A stretch of DNA of 64,000 bases from Tribonema minus (GCA_017506865.1 JAFCMP010000521.1:704632-768631); one strand, 5' to 3'; positions 43,701 to 53,740 are shown, counted from the stretch's first letter. Made by a program: numbers and translations. The notes: generated by a model from the sequence alone, not told the origin.

Positions 43701-46700
43701 AGCACTTTCTTCCCCCTGATCATGTCCTTAGCATTCTGCGTGGGCGCAGGCGCCGCGGAGGCAGCCGCCGCCGCCGCAGCAGCAGCAGCAGCGACTCCGC
43801 CAGGCTCAGAGTGACGGGGGCCAAGTTCGGGCCACCAACGGACAGGCACGCGTGGCAGGCAGTTTCGTGCGCGTGCCGCGCCTCGTTGCGGCGCCGCGCC
43901 CGCCGTCGCCGCAGCGCGCCGAGAGATGCACCAGGACCGCCGCCGCGCCGTTCGCCTGCGCAGTTATGCGTGCATGGCAGCGTTTGCGGGCGTTCCCTCG
44001 CGATGCTGCTCGATTCCCCGTTGTTCCGTTTGTCGTGCTCACGCGCTCCGCTCCTCCCCGCGCCGCCGCCGCCGCCGCCGCTCGCGCCGCAGCGCCGCGC
44101 CACCAAGGCGACGCTGTCGGAGGCGGGGTACCGCGTGGCGGTCGCCAGCAGCAGCTCGCAGGCGCTGCAGTCGCTGCTGGGCGGGCTCCACTCACGAGTC
44201 GACCTCGTGCTGCTGGTGCGTCACCCCGCCCTCGCTGTAACCGCAATGTTGAAGTACACGTGCGTGCAGAGTAATTGTTTTTGGGTGTGCGAAGACGGTT
44301 GGGAGCGTCGGCCTCGTGCTGCTGGTGCGTCCCCCCACCCGCGCGTTTGGCCTGTAAGTGCAATGTTGAGGTACACGTGCGCGCAGAGTGGTTGATTACG
44401 GCGGTTGGGAACGTTGGGATTTCGCCGTTCAGGTGCCTATGATCAGGCGCGGTGGATGCTGTGTGTCATAACGGTGTCGTGAAAGAGTTCAGGCACAATC
44501 CGATGCAGCGCCGTGTTTGCACGGCCCGCTGACCTTCCCTTAAGGGTTAGGGTTAGGGTTAGGGTTAGGGTTAATCATCTCAAGGTGGATTCGGCGAGCC
44601 CTCGCTCAATCAGCGCTCACGCCGCCGTGCAGCGAGTGCTCACGGTGCGCGCATCAACAATTAGGGTTAGGGTTAGGGTTAGGGTTAGGGTTCATCGTCG
44701 AGGGCGTGCTCACTCTGGAAGGCATGTGAGACAGACAGCACGCGCGTAACTCATACTTCTGTCAGTCCTCTGCGTGAAAGATTGCCCCCCAAGTGTATTT
44801 GTGAGTGCCGAGAGAGAAGGCCAGGCACAGGGCCCGCCTGTTCATGGAATACACGCATGCACTGAGCGATCACAGTGCGCGTATTGACAACGAATAGGTA
44901 CGTCCTCCGCGCGCTTTGCGGCATGGTCACATAGCACAACCGGGCCTTGCGCAACGCGTGCGAACTGCGTGGCACTCGGACTCCTCGATTGCAGCCATTC
45001 ATTATTGATCGAGAAGCCAGCTTGCCGCACGTGCACCTTCTGCCTGCGTGCTCAGGCATAGCTGCGCTCCAACCTCGATGCGTGCTTGCGCGCATTCAGG
45101 GCAGTGCGCACTGGCTCTGCCCTGCAATCGATAGCGCTTGGCGGAGCGGGGCGGTGCTGTTGGTTCTCTCGTGGCAATTGGCCTCGCTGCTGCTGCGCCA
45201 GTGCCACTGCTGCTGCTGCCGGCGCCGACGCCACGTTGGCGTCGTGTCCTCCCGCGTGCGCACGTCGCCGTGCCCGCTGCACCTCAGCACCAGTGGTGGT
45301 CGCGCAGCGTGCCACTGCGACCGCCTGCTGTCGCGCATGCGCGCGCGCGTGTGGTTTTGCAATGACAGTCTCAGCTCTTCACAACTTTGAGCACAGTGTT
45401 CTCATGCTGTTGCGCGCGCGCGTGGTTTTGCTACGACAGTCTCGACTTCTTCACTGCCTTGTGTACAGTGTTCTAACGCTGTTGAGCGCTGCCGCTGCTG
45501 GTGCGCGCAGGACCCAGACCAGGGCGCGGCCGGCCGCGGCGGGCCCTCGCTGCTGTCGGAGATGCAGGTGACTGTTCTGACGCTTAGCGCGCTCTGAGCA
45601 AGCTCGTGCCACGTGCGCTGGATGTTCGCGCTGCCGCAGCACAGGCGCATCGCCTCGTGCCGCAGCCTTGAACAGACACCTGCTGCTATTTGATTGTGCA
45701 ACCTCACGCGCATTGCGTGCGGAAGGGCCGTGCTTGCCGAACGCGCACCTCCGCTGTTCCGGCAAGCGCTTTGCCGCCGCCGGCATCACACTGTCAGCAC
45801 CTCTGACCTGGCTCGTGCCCACGCTGCAGTGTTGCATTCCGCCCATGTATCACATGCGACCGCCCTCTTGGCCCGCATCCTGTGCGCTGCTGTTTCGCAA
45901 ACGCGCCCCCGCCTCAGCGCTCAAACCCCCTCCCCCCCCCCCCCCCCCCCCCCCCCCGTCGCAGACGCGCCCAACGCTGCGCCAGATCCCCGTGGTGGTG
46001 CTGAGCACTGTGGACGGCACGCTGGACGTCGCGCGCTGCCTCGCGCAGGGCGCACGCGAGTACGTCGTCAAGCCGCTGTCGCTGAGCGACGCGCACGGGC
46101 TGCGCGCGTACGGCGTGCAGGTAAGCGCTGCCGCTGCCGCTGCTGCTGCTGCTGCCGCAGGTGCGTTTGTGCAAGGGGTGAACTCTGACCCTGACCCTAG
46201 GTCGTCGTTGTCGCTGAGCGACGCGCACGGGCTGCGCGCGTACGGCGTGCAAATGAGCGTTGCTGCCGCACTCGCGCTTCTGCGAGGGACAACTCTGACC
46301 CTAACCCTAGGTCGTCGTTGTCGCTCTGCTGCTGCCGCCGCATGCGCGTTTCTGCGATGTTTAACTCTGACCCTAACCCTAGGTCGTCGCAGCCGCCGTC
46401 ACTGAGCGACGCGTACAAGCTGCACGTGTACGGCGTGCAGGTGAGCGCTGCTGCTGCTGCTGCTGCACGCGCATTTCTGCAAGGGTCATCTTCATCGCTG
46501 ACCCTAGGTCGGCACGCCCGAAAGCGCACGGCGCGCATGTCAGCGTTCGTATTTGTTCGTGTGCGGGAAGCATTCTGCCTTTGTGTACCTTGCGTGTTAT
46601 GGCGGCGCGAGAGGCAGATGCGCGCAGACCGACGGCAGGGATAAGTGGGCCTAGGACTGGCGCTTGGGTGCCCAGTAAGCCGATGGGTGCGTGGCCCCTT

Positions 46701-49700
46701 CTGCCAGGGCAGCGCTCCTGCTGCACGTGCGTGCGTGTTCTGGCAGGGAGTGCTGTCACGCGCTTGAAGTTCCTGCTTGAACTTGATACGCGCCCTCGGC
46801 ACGCACAGGTCCATGGCACGTACTTCAAACACATGCCGTTTGTGCTCTACGTGTGAAGCGTTTGGGCGCATCATGTGTGGCCGCCATTTCTGGGGCTTCT
46901 GCATGCATCGGCACCGCAGATGTGTTCGGTGCCCCCCCTCCCCCCCCCCCCCCCCCCCGCTCACACACATTGGCAGTCCTTCACACCCGCACGCCACAAG
47001 CGCCAGCTGCCATCTCCCCCCCCCTGCCCCCACGCCAACCCCCCCCGCCCCCCCTGCCCCCTCCCCCCCCGCCGCGCAGCGCCGCGCCAGCATCGCGCCA
47101 CAGCCGCCTCCCGCAGACGCCGCCGCGGAGCCGCAGCGCCCGCGCTCCTGTTCCAATGGCCAGGTCTCCATGGTGTCCACGGACGGCGGCGTGCTGGCGG
47201 TGGCGGCGGCGGCGGCTACGGCGGCGGAGCGGCGCGCGCAGCGGCGGCGGCGGCCCGGCACGCTGCGGCGGTGGGCGGGCGCCGCGGCGGAGCGCGCTCG
47301 TGCGGTTCTCGCCGCGATGGCCGCGGCCGTCGAGAGCGACGACGAGGACAGCGATGCGGGTACGTGTGTAAATTGGGGTGCGTGCATGTAGGTAGGGTTA
47401 GAGTTAGGTGCACGCGCGGTGTTGCCGCGGTGCCGGCACGCCCCTCTTGCTGCGCGCGGCGCGGCGCGTAGCGCGGCGGCTGTGCGACGGCGGCGCACGC
47501 GGAAGCGCAAACGGCATGCGCTTGCCGACGCCGCCTGCGCGGACCGCACACAGTGAAAGTGCTCAGCCCGTGGCGATCGCCCCCACGGTGCTGCTTGCTA
47601 AATCGTGCGTCCGCGTCCCTACCGCCCTCAAGATAACCCTAACCCTGACCCTAAACCTAGCCGCCCCTCTTGCCCCGCCCCCACGCGTCTGGCGTGCAGG
47701 CCCCGGCGACACGCTGCGCCGGCGCGCCGACAGGCTGCAGCAGGAGGCCGGCGAGGCGCGCGCAGACGGCGGCGCCGCTGCCGCCGCGGCGCGCCCGCCG
47801 CCGCCGCCGCAGCTCACGGCCAAGGGCATGGTCGGCACGCCCAACTACATGGCCCCTGAAGGTGTGTACGTGCGTACGGTCGCTGGCGAGCGCTGCGACG
47901 CCGCTCGCTGAGGCGCTACAGCGGCGTGCGGGCAGGGGGCTGAGCGGCGCTTCTCCCGGCGCGGCGCGCGCGCGCGCGGCGGCGCTTAAGGGCACGTGCA
48001 GGCCTTCGCGGAGGCAATAGCATAGTGTACTTGGTTGTGTCACAACAACGCTCGGTGCGCCATGTGCGTGGGCGGGCGAGCGCCTGCAAGCCCCGCGCGC
48101 GTTGCGTCGGCGCCCTGCGGAGGCTGCGGAGCGCTGCAACGCGCTGATTTGCTGACGGCGCGTGCGGCGCCGAGCCGGTGCAGACATGCACGCATATGTC
48201 ACCAACGACATCCGGTGCGCTGCAAATGTACAGCCTTGGCAGCGGGGTTCCACGCGAAGTGCCTCCAGCAGTGTGGCATGGCGTGGTGGGTAGCAGCACA
48301 GCGCGCGGCAGCGAGCAGCTGCGCTATCCCGTCTCCGCGCGCTACGCAGCGCACGGCGCAGCATCTCTCACGCACGAACGACGGCAAACAGCGGACGGCA
48401 CCCCGTGCGCGCTGTGCCTCACCGTCTCGTCGCCCGTGGCACTGAGCACGAGCGCGTGCACGCCGTGGCGCCGTCGCCGGCGGTGGCGCCGCTTGCGCTC
48501 GCCCGCTAGGCGTGGCGCTGTGAGACATTGCAGTTGTCGCCCGCAAGTGGCCGTGTGCGCGCGTTTGCTCTGACTGCAGCGGCGGCCGCGACAGCGCCTG
48601 GGGCGTGTGCCCGCCACTGAAGTTTGAACATGTGAAGTTTCACTTTTGAGTCGCCGCGGCGCCCTCGCCCGCTGCTTGTCTCACGCACGCCGCGCGTGTG
48701 CTCGCTTCTCAATGCTGCCGCAACAGTCATCGCGCAGGGGGAGTACGGCCCCGGCGTGGACTGGTGGAGCTATGGCATCTGCCTGTTTGAGGGCGCCGCG
48801 TGCTGCCTGCCGTACTCGGGGGACACTCCGGCGCAGGTACGTATTACATATTCATTGTTGGAAGGCACTTGCGGCTAAGCATCCCTTGTCATCTAGATCT
48901 CTACGATCTTTTGATTCGTTTTCATTCGAGCATATGTGTTGTGTACTGTTGGAGGGCACCGCGTTTCACGCATGTTTGAAGTACATAACTTGAAGTATGC
49001 AATTTACTTGCAGGGACATGTATATATGTTATGTACTGTTCAGGGGCGCTGCGTGCTGCCTGCCGTACTCGGGGGACACTCCAGCGCAGGTATGTGTACA
49101 CACATACCTTAACGGGCAAGAATAGTGGCGGGGACTTGTATACATGTATGTACTGTTTGGGGGCGCCGCGTGCTGTCTGCCGTACTCAGGGGACACTCTG
49201 GCGCACGTACAAAATGACGTAGATGCGTGCCGCGTTTGTGCATGCATGCTATACACATGCAGGCGTAAGTGTATACTACAAAGTACACTTGTATGTACTC
49301 TGCAGTTTATGTGTAATTGTTAGAGGGCGCCGCATGCTGCCTGCAATTCTTGGTGACATGTTTCACATGCGTGCAGCAGTTGAAGCGGAGCAGTTGCAGC
49401 ATGCAAGTCGAACTACTTGAGAGCAACACTCAAGAGCACTGGAGTTGTTTGCTGGCGGCGACTACATGCCATTGTCATGTTGGCCGCAATTCGTGCGTCG
49501 CTCGGCTGCAGTCGTCTATGCCACTTGTGTCGCCGGGGAAGGGGGGGGGGTGCCCTGCTCCTTTGCAATGAGAGCGGGCGCCACCTGCGTCTAGCCACCT
49601 TTCGTTTGTGTTCATCTGCGGCGAATATTTCTCTTCTTGATGGCTGTGTCACACGCGCACCTCGTCGTCTCTTGAAGGCCGCACAGCGCAACAGAAACGC

Positions 49701-52700
49701 GTCGACGCCCACTTTCCGTTGAACTGTGAATCGCACGATCATCGACCCCACGTCCTCCAACGCCTGCCACGCGCCCTGCAGCATATGCGGCTGCAGCCCG
49801 ACCATGCGTGCACAGCGCTGCGCCAGCAGCCCCTCTCTGTATGCTTGCTGTTGCATGCTCGCAGTATTCAGTCGCAGTTGTGCAGTCGCCATTTTCTCTG
49901 CATGCTTGCAAGCAGGATTGAACTGCTGCATGCTTACGACTGTGCAGCCGCCACGCTTTGCGTCAATCCATCTGATCACTAGTGTTCATGATCGTGACCC
50001 GGCCGTGGCTGCGGGTGTGCCAGACGTGCGCCGCGCCGCGCCGCGTCACGCGCGCAAGCTTCATCCTGCACAATGCGTCGTTCGCTTGCCCAGCCCTCCG
50101 CCGAGTACATGCCGTAATTGTCACTCGCAAGGCTGCCGCAGCGCCTCGTTGCGTTCCAGGCATCATGGCCACACCCGCCGCCGCCGCTGCCCCACGAGCG
50201 GCGCGGCCGCTGCACACCGCTGCCCCCCCCCCTCTCCCCCCCCAATCACCATCTTGCCCCCCCCCCCCCCCTACCCCCCCTCCGCGGGCAGGTCTTCATG
50301 GCCGTCAAGCGCTCGCAGCTGCCGCTGCACCAGGCGCGCGCGGCGCCGCACCTGCAGCACCTCATCGCGCGCCTCCTCGCGCCCGACGCGCACGCGCGCA
50401 TCGGCGCCCTCAGCGACGCTGCCGAGGTGACGGCGCACCCGTTCTTCGAGGGCATCGCGCGCGCGCCCGCGCCGCTGCTGCCGCCGCTCGACCTCCCCGA
50501 GATCCCCGAGGAGGCGGAGGAGACGGCGCGTCGGCAGCTGCGGCGGCGCGGCGGCGGCGGCGGTGAGTCGCGGCGGGACGGCTCTCTCGCGGCGTTCACG
50601 TTGGCGTGTTGTTCTGGGGGCTAGAGAGAGAGGGGGGGTGCGTTGCGTGCTCGCTCTGCGAGGGCATCGCGTGCGCTCCCCCTTGGCTGCTCTTGCTGGG
50701 ATGCAGCGCACGCGCAGCATGCGGCGTGGTAGCCTCTGCGGCATGGGGCGGTTTTTGGATCATCAATGGCCAGTGTGCTGCAACGCAGGGCGTGCGTTAG
50801 CATGCTACCACAGGAGACGCACAACGGCGGTAGCGCACAACGGCGGTAGGAAGTAGCATTGCATTTCGTCGCGTGTCTGCCCTACAAGTGAGGGCAGCAT
50901 CTGACCTTAACGCCGTGAGAGGAATGACATTCCGTGCCTGAGCACTGCATCTTGCGCTGCTGCATCTGCACAGCAGACAGCACTAGAGCCTCACGACATC
51001 TCCAATTGCATGCCTTGCCAGCAGGGCACAATGGCCACGCGTCCTAACCGCGGGGCGTCATGACGATGAGTCGCTCACTGCCTCGCGGAGGCCTTAATCA
51101 TATCTTCCTGCATGCACGGCGACACACTTCATGCTGCATTGCGTCGCGCGCATGCGCTCATGCGCGTGCCGCCGTACGTACACTTCTATGCCTGCAGGCG
51201 ACGCCGCCGACGCGGACCCCCTGACGCTCTTCTACAGCTCCGCCGGCGCGCGCCGCCGCGCCGCCGCCCGCGCCCACTCGTTCAGCACCGCCGCCGCCGC
51301 CGCCGGCAGGCCTCAGAGCCAGCAGCAGCAGCTCCTGTCCCTGCGGCACTCGGGCGCGCTGGCGGCGGCGGTGATGGCGGCGGCGCCGCCGCAGCCGCCG
51401 CAACCGCCGCCGCCGGGGTCACTGCCGCCGCGCGGCGAGGAGTACGCGGGGCTGCTCGGGCCGTATGTAGGCGCGCCGGCGTGGGCGGGCGCGCCTGCTG
51501 CTGCCGCGGCGCGCAGCAGCGCTCCGCATGTGCATGGCAGCGGCAACGGCATTAGCAGCAGCGGCGGAGCGGCGGAGACGGCAACGAAGCGCAAGCTCGC
51601 GGCACTGGCGCGCATCGAGGGCATGCGCCGGCCGGTGGACGGCCGCGTGGCGACGCCGGCGGAGGCAGCGGCGGCGTCGGAGAGCGCGCAGGTGGGCAGC
51701 AAGCTGCGCACGGTGCTGCAGGCGCGCGCGTCGCAGCGGCGGCGGCACGGGCCCGGCTTCGACGGCGCGCAGCCGCCGGCGCCGCCAGCAAACCACAACG
51801 GCCACATGCATACCCCGTTGGCTGCGGCCGCCGGCGGTTCGGTAACTGCCAGCAATACTCAGCGCGCGCCGCGCTGGGACGGGCAAGCTTACAACGTCGG
51901 CCCTGCTGCGGCGCACGGCGGCGGCCTCATGGCGGCGCGCCAGCCCGCCTCCCATGCGCAGGCGCCGCCGCCGCCGCCATCGCTGCCGGTGCCGCCGCCG
52001 TCTTCGGAACCGGACGGCCGCAGCCCGAGCTTCTCGCAGCTGCCGGAAGGCGCGCGCGTGCGCGAGCAGATCCTGGAGCGCGCCGCGCAGCGCGGCCTCA
52101 GCAGCGCCGTGACGGCGCTTGCGCAGCACCGCAGGCAGCAGCAGGAGCGGCTGCGCGCGGCGGAGGGGCGGCGGGGCGAGGCGGCGGGTGCGGCTGCAGG
52201 TAGCGGCGCTGCGGGGCAGCCGACTGGCGGCGTGGCTGGCGGCGTGGCTGGCGGCGGCGGCGGCACTGGCAGGGCAGGCGGCGGCGCAGCGCAGTCCGTG
52301 AGCCAGCAGCACCTGCAGCGCGCGGCGGTGATAGCGCAAGCGCGGTCAGTCGCGGAGAAGCAGCGGCAGCAGCAGCAGCAACAGTCGACCTGGCAGCAGA
52401 GTGCGCCGCCAGCATGGCCGCACAACGGCACGTCATCTCCCAACAGTAATGCCATGGGAGACGCTGCCGCGGCAGCGCAGGAACAGCAGTACTCTGACCA
52501 GCACTCGTCTGACACGGACGCCCGAGCTGTTGTGCATGAGCGGCAGCTGTGGCAGCACAGGCAGGCACCGCCCGCTGCCATCGACAGTGCCCGCAGGCCG
52601 ACAGAGCACAAGACCCAGGGCCAGCAAGGAGCAGCTGCGGGCGTTTTTGCGACTGCCAATGTCGAGCAGCAGCACCAGCGGCAGCCTCCGCCCTCAGGCG

Positions 52701-53698
52701 TGAGCGCTGTCGCAAGCATGCAGCTGCAGCGGCAACGCCCTGCTGACGCTGGTGTCAGTGCTGTCGCCAATACGCAGCAGCAGCACCTGCAGCGCAAGCC
52801 GTCCGCGGGCGTGAGCGCCGTCGCGAGCATGCAGCTGCAGCGGCAGCAGCCCGCTGTCGCCGGTGTCGCAGGCGCGCAGCCACAGCCGCCGCCCCAGGCC
52901 GGCGCGGTGGCTGCTGCTGATGCCAGCGCACATTCGAATGCAGACCGCCATTCACCTCTGCACAGTCAGCGACAGCCACACTCTGCTGACGCTGCTGACG
53001 CTGGCTCTCTCAGCGCGATGATAAGCGCGCGGCAGCGGTCGCAGCCCGCGCCGCTCGGCGCCACTGTGCACATCAGCGAGCAGCAGCAGCACGGACAGAT
53101 GCAGCAGCCGCGCACGCTGCCGCCGCCACCGCAGCAGCAGGGCACCCCACAGCAGAACGGCAGCGGCGCGCCGCGGCGGCCCAGCGCGGCTTCGCCGCCG
53201 CCGCCGCTGCATGCGCCGCCGCCGCTGCAGCAGCCGCCGCCGCCGCCTGCCGACAAGGTCCCGCCGCTGCAGGGCGTGACCCTGCTGAAGTCGGTGGGGT
53301 CCTATTCAGAGGACTTGACGCCCGCTTACCAGCAGCCGAGCCGCCAGGACGACTCGAGCAGCTACTACGGGCGCCTCTTTGGCGGCGACGCCGCCAGCAG
53401 CGGCGCCGCCGGCGTTGGTAGCCTCGTGGGCCTGGGGCTCGGCCTCGGCAACGGGCGGGACGCGGGCGCGAGCGAGCGTCGCGGCAGCGGCGGCGGCGGC
53501 GGCGGCGCCGCGGCGGCGGCGGCGGCGGCAGCGGCGGGCGCGAAGCGGCCGGAGCTGGAGGAGGGCGCTTCGTCGCGGTCGTGGGGCGCGACGTCGGATG
53601 ACTCGTGGGAGCGCACGGAGACGCTGCTCGCGGCGCAGCTGTACGAGCGCGCGGAGGGCCAGGTGTTCACCGAGATTGCGGCGCTGCGCCCGCACTGA
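31777..53698 (+). CDS. Giant transmembrane cyclase-like / receiver-containing Ser/Thr kinase fusion (21 exons, 2828 aa)
   Basis: Exons: 31777-33111, 33488-34166, 34713-35254, 35746-36104, 36479-36998, 37647-37922, 38512-38783, 39233-39308, 40238-40444, 41369-41481, 42289-42363, 42666-42860, 43493-43670, 44093-44215, 45511-45567, 45965-46120, 47080-47359, 47700-47861, 48727-48836, 50292-50562, 51198-53698. All phases agree and the total is 8487 nt. Order: membrane block 1 (about residues 60-222), cyclase-like 1 (308-460), membrane block 2 (675-965), cyclase-like 2 (1005-1237), linker, AGC-like kinase (1354-1980) with a REC domain (1597-1721) between DFG (1498) and APE (1868), then a low-complexity tail. 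I infer a membrane signalling protein that may couple a two-component phosphorelay or a ligand of the cyclase-like domains to a Ser/Thr kinase. The start is the first ATG of the exon 1 frame and an upstream exon is possible. Two genes instead of one is the main alternative, but the phase continuity across 37922-40238 argues against it. Confidence 0.8.
34713..36104 (+). CDS. Cyclase-kinase exons 3-4: membrane block 2
   Basis: Exons 34713-35254 and 35746-36104 encode further hydrophobic segments: ECALAAALLIAAVATADW, IAAALALGAAAAAAALNV, VAFAACGAALLLVCGSGG, TAAAAVLLLVASLSSA, AVSLILAAVAAAAAA, ALPLFGAALIAAGAF and SIAAAVTVVPLALLYK. An Ala/Arg loop separates the second and third. With six to seven segments between two cyclase-like domains, the layout copies that of animal membrane adenylyl cyclases. 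Hydrophobicity is judged by eye and Ala-rich segments may not all be membrane helices. Confidence 0.65.
36479..37922 (+). CDS. Cyclase-kinase exons 5-6: cyclase-like domain 2
   Basis: Exon 5 (36479-36998) gives SVSVVHVAMRSALQLQG, PPADLCVFLDKVFSILDGVT and RGRVCGCGYVAVFGVPLG. Exon 6 (37647-37922) gives LGLCIGVAHGPLVAGFVGAG and FAFDVGGEAVAAAAALA. This is the standard order of a class III cyclase: helix with a PP..L..FL...F...D motif, a GY.AVFG.P strand, IG.A.GP...G..G, then FDV.G..V..A. In active enzymes the second strand carries IGDAYMA; here Gly-Asp is replaced by CGCG. The distal Asn-x3-Arg is also absent. Either the pair is non-catalytic, or the fold serves as a nucleotide sensor. Confidence 0.7.
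37886..38345 (+). repeat. Echo of exon 6 border in intron 6
   Basis: The exon 6 end and donor (37886-37940, GCGGCGTGTCGCCGCGCACG then GAG|GTGCGC...TGGTAG) recur degenerately at 38287-38342 (GCGCCGCGTCGCCGCACACG then GGTGCGG...TGGTAG), about 400 bases downstream. Confidence 0.65.
38750..38945 (+). repeat. Echo of exon 7 border in intron 7
   Basis: GGCATGCGGCGCATGCG|GTGAGCGG at the exon 7 end (38765-38790) recurs almost perfectly at 38917-38941, including the intact donor. Confidence 0.8.
40238..42860 (+). CDS. Cyclase-kinase exons 9-12: kinase N-lobe through DFG
   Basis: Exons 40238-40444, 41369-41481, 42289-42363 and 42666-42860. The Gly loop is GTGGYGSV, the ATP lysine is in HAVKVV (residue 1385), the helix-C Glu is in WMRVELRVL, the hinge is YVFMEYIRGCTL, the catalytic loop is VIHRDVKPDN (Asp 1480) and the magnesium loop is LKLMDFGLAK (Asp 1498). 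All catalytic residues are present. The motif set resembles AGC kinases of the Rim15/IRE/Greatwall type, which also have long inserts after DFG. An acidic Ser/Gly-rich stretch begins directly after DFGLAK. Confidence 0.85.
40430..40990 (+). repeat. Echo of exon 9 border and internal duplication in intron 9
   Basis: GTTCTGCCTGCAG|GTGCGCG at the exon 9 end (40431-40451) recurs exactly at about 40589-40609. A separate imperfect duplication links 40640-40735 to 40905-41010 (shared GGTTG..TTCTGCCAT and TCGGTCAGACC blocks). Confidence 0.75.
40739..40800 (+). repeat. Trinucleotide repeat in intron 9
   Basis: An interrupted run of TTG/CTG triplets with a GATGATGATG block, about 60 bases. Confidence 0.8.
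42984..43063 (+). repeat. 36-bp tandem repeat in intron 12
   Basis: AAGCGCTGCCCGTGTGTAAT then GACGTCGCGGCGCG is followed directly by AAGCGCTGCTCGTGTGTAAT then GACGTTGTGGCGCG. Confidence 0.8.
43493..46120 (+). CDS. Cyclase-kinase exons 13-16: response-regulator receiver (REC) domain inside the kinase
   Basis: Exons 43493-43670, 44093-44215, 45511-45567 and 45965-46120. The receiver reads PIRIMVVDPDAAA (acidic pair), LSEAGYRVAVASSS, VDLVLL|DPDQG (phosphoacceptor Asp 1651, split exactly by an intron), GPSLLSEMQ, IPVVVLSTVDG (Ser/Thr 1683-1684) and CLAQGAREYVVKPLSL (Lys 1705). Every key residue of a working receiver is present. The 43493 border uses the AG in TCCCGTCAG; a second acceptor 14 bases upstream (43478) would shift the frame and lose the domain, so alternative splicing there would matter. 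Confidence 0.8.
44196..44395 (+). repeat. Echo of exon 14 border in intron 14
   Basis: CCTCGTGCTGCTG|GTGCGTC at the exon 14 end (44203-44222) recurs exactly at 44313-44332. The following intron sequence (GCAATGTTGAAGTACACGTG) is duplicated as well, giving a tandem unit of about 110 bases. Confidence 0.8.
44540..44574 (+). repeat. Interstitial telomere-type array (TTAGGG)
   Basis: Five consecutive GGGTTA units within intron 14 of the cyclase-kinase gene. Confidence 0.95.
44661..44692 (+). repeat. Second interstitial telomere-type array (TTAGGG)
   Basis: Five TTAGGG units, 85 bases after the first array, same orientation and same intron. Confidence 0.95.
46064..46515 (+). repeat. Tandem echoes of exon 16 end joined by CCCTAA motifs
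   Basis: The exon 16 end (GACGCGCACGGGCTGCGCGC then GTACGGCGTGCAG) recurs at 46199-46252 and, more diverged, at 46383-46440; a shorter piece lies at 46303-46330. Each copy starts with GTCGTC right after a telomere-like CCCTGACCCTAG or CCCTAACCCTAG. The 46383-46440 copy is bounded by AG and GTGAGC like a cassette exon of 58 bases. Confidence 0.8.
47080..50562 (+). CDS. Cyclase-kinase exons 17-20: linker, activation loop APE and kinase C-lobe
   Basis: Exon 17 (47080-47359) is a basic/Ala linker. Exon 18 (47700-47861) ends in the activation loop KGMVGTPNYMAPE. Exon 19 (48727-48836) continues VIAQGEYGPGVDWWSYGICL and FEGAACCLPYSGDTPAQ, joining as APE|V with a split codon. Exon 20 (50292-50562) holds HLIARLLAPDAHARIG and VTAHPFFEGI, the standard end of a kinase C-lobe. 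The T-x-x-Y-x-A-P-E loop suggests phosphorylation of the loop Thr. The distance from DFG to APE is about 370 residues. Confidence 0.85.
47631..47660 (+). repeat. CCCTAA-type motif before exon 18
   Basis: ACCCTAACCCTGACCCTAAA lies 40-70 bases before the exon 18 acceptor (47699), where a branch point is expected; CTAAC fits branch-point consensus. Confidence 0.75.
48781..49359 (+). repeat. Four-fold echo of exon 19 end in intron 19
   Basis: The exon 19 end (GGGCGCCGCGTGCTGCCTGC then CGTACTCGGGGGACACTCCG and GCGCAG|GTACGT) recurs at 49042-49093, 49159-49210 and, decayed, at 49320-49359. The preceding TGTACTGTT spacer is repeated too. The 49042-49087 copy is bounded by TTCAG and GTATGT, so it could be spliced as a 46-base exon that would break the frame. 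Confidence 0.85.
48850..48937. repeat. Dispersed repeat, copy 1
   Basis: ATTCATTGTTGGAAGGCACT then TGCGGCTAAGCATCCCTTGT and CTCTACGATCTTTTGATT match the reverse complement of 55165-55245. It is AT-richer than the surrounding gene and is probably a short transposon relic in intron 19. Confidence 0.65.
51198..53698 (+). CDS. Cyclase-kinase last exon: 832-residue low-complexity tail
   Basis: Single exon after a CCTGCAG acceptor, open to TGA at 53696-53698. It is rich in Ala, Gln, Pro, Gly and Ser. A motif VSAVASMQLQRQ occurs twice (near 52705 and 52810), with a related VSAVANTQQQHLQR between them, an internal repeat of about 20 residues. The last 45 residues are more complex and possibly conserved (SWGATSDDSWERTETLLAAQ, then LYERAEGQVFTEIAALRPH), like the C-terminal tail of AGC kinases. 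Most of the tail is probably disordered. Confidence 0.75.
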
Positions 53699-53703
53699 GC
53701 TCT

Positions 53704-53740
<37 letters not shown>

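Noticed and set aside
44540-44692. True chromosome end
   Set aside because: The arrays are only five units long and lie inside an intron with coding exons on both sides, so they are interstitial.
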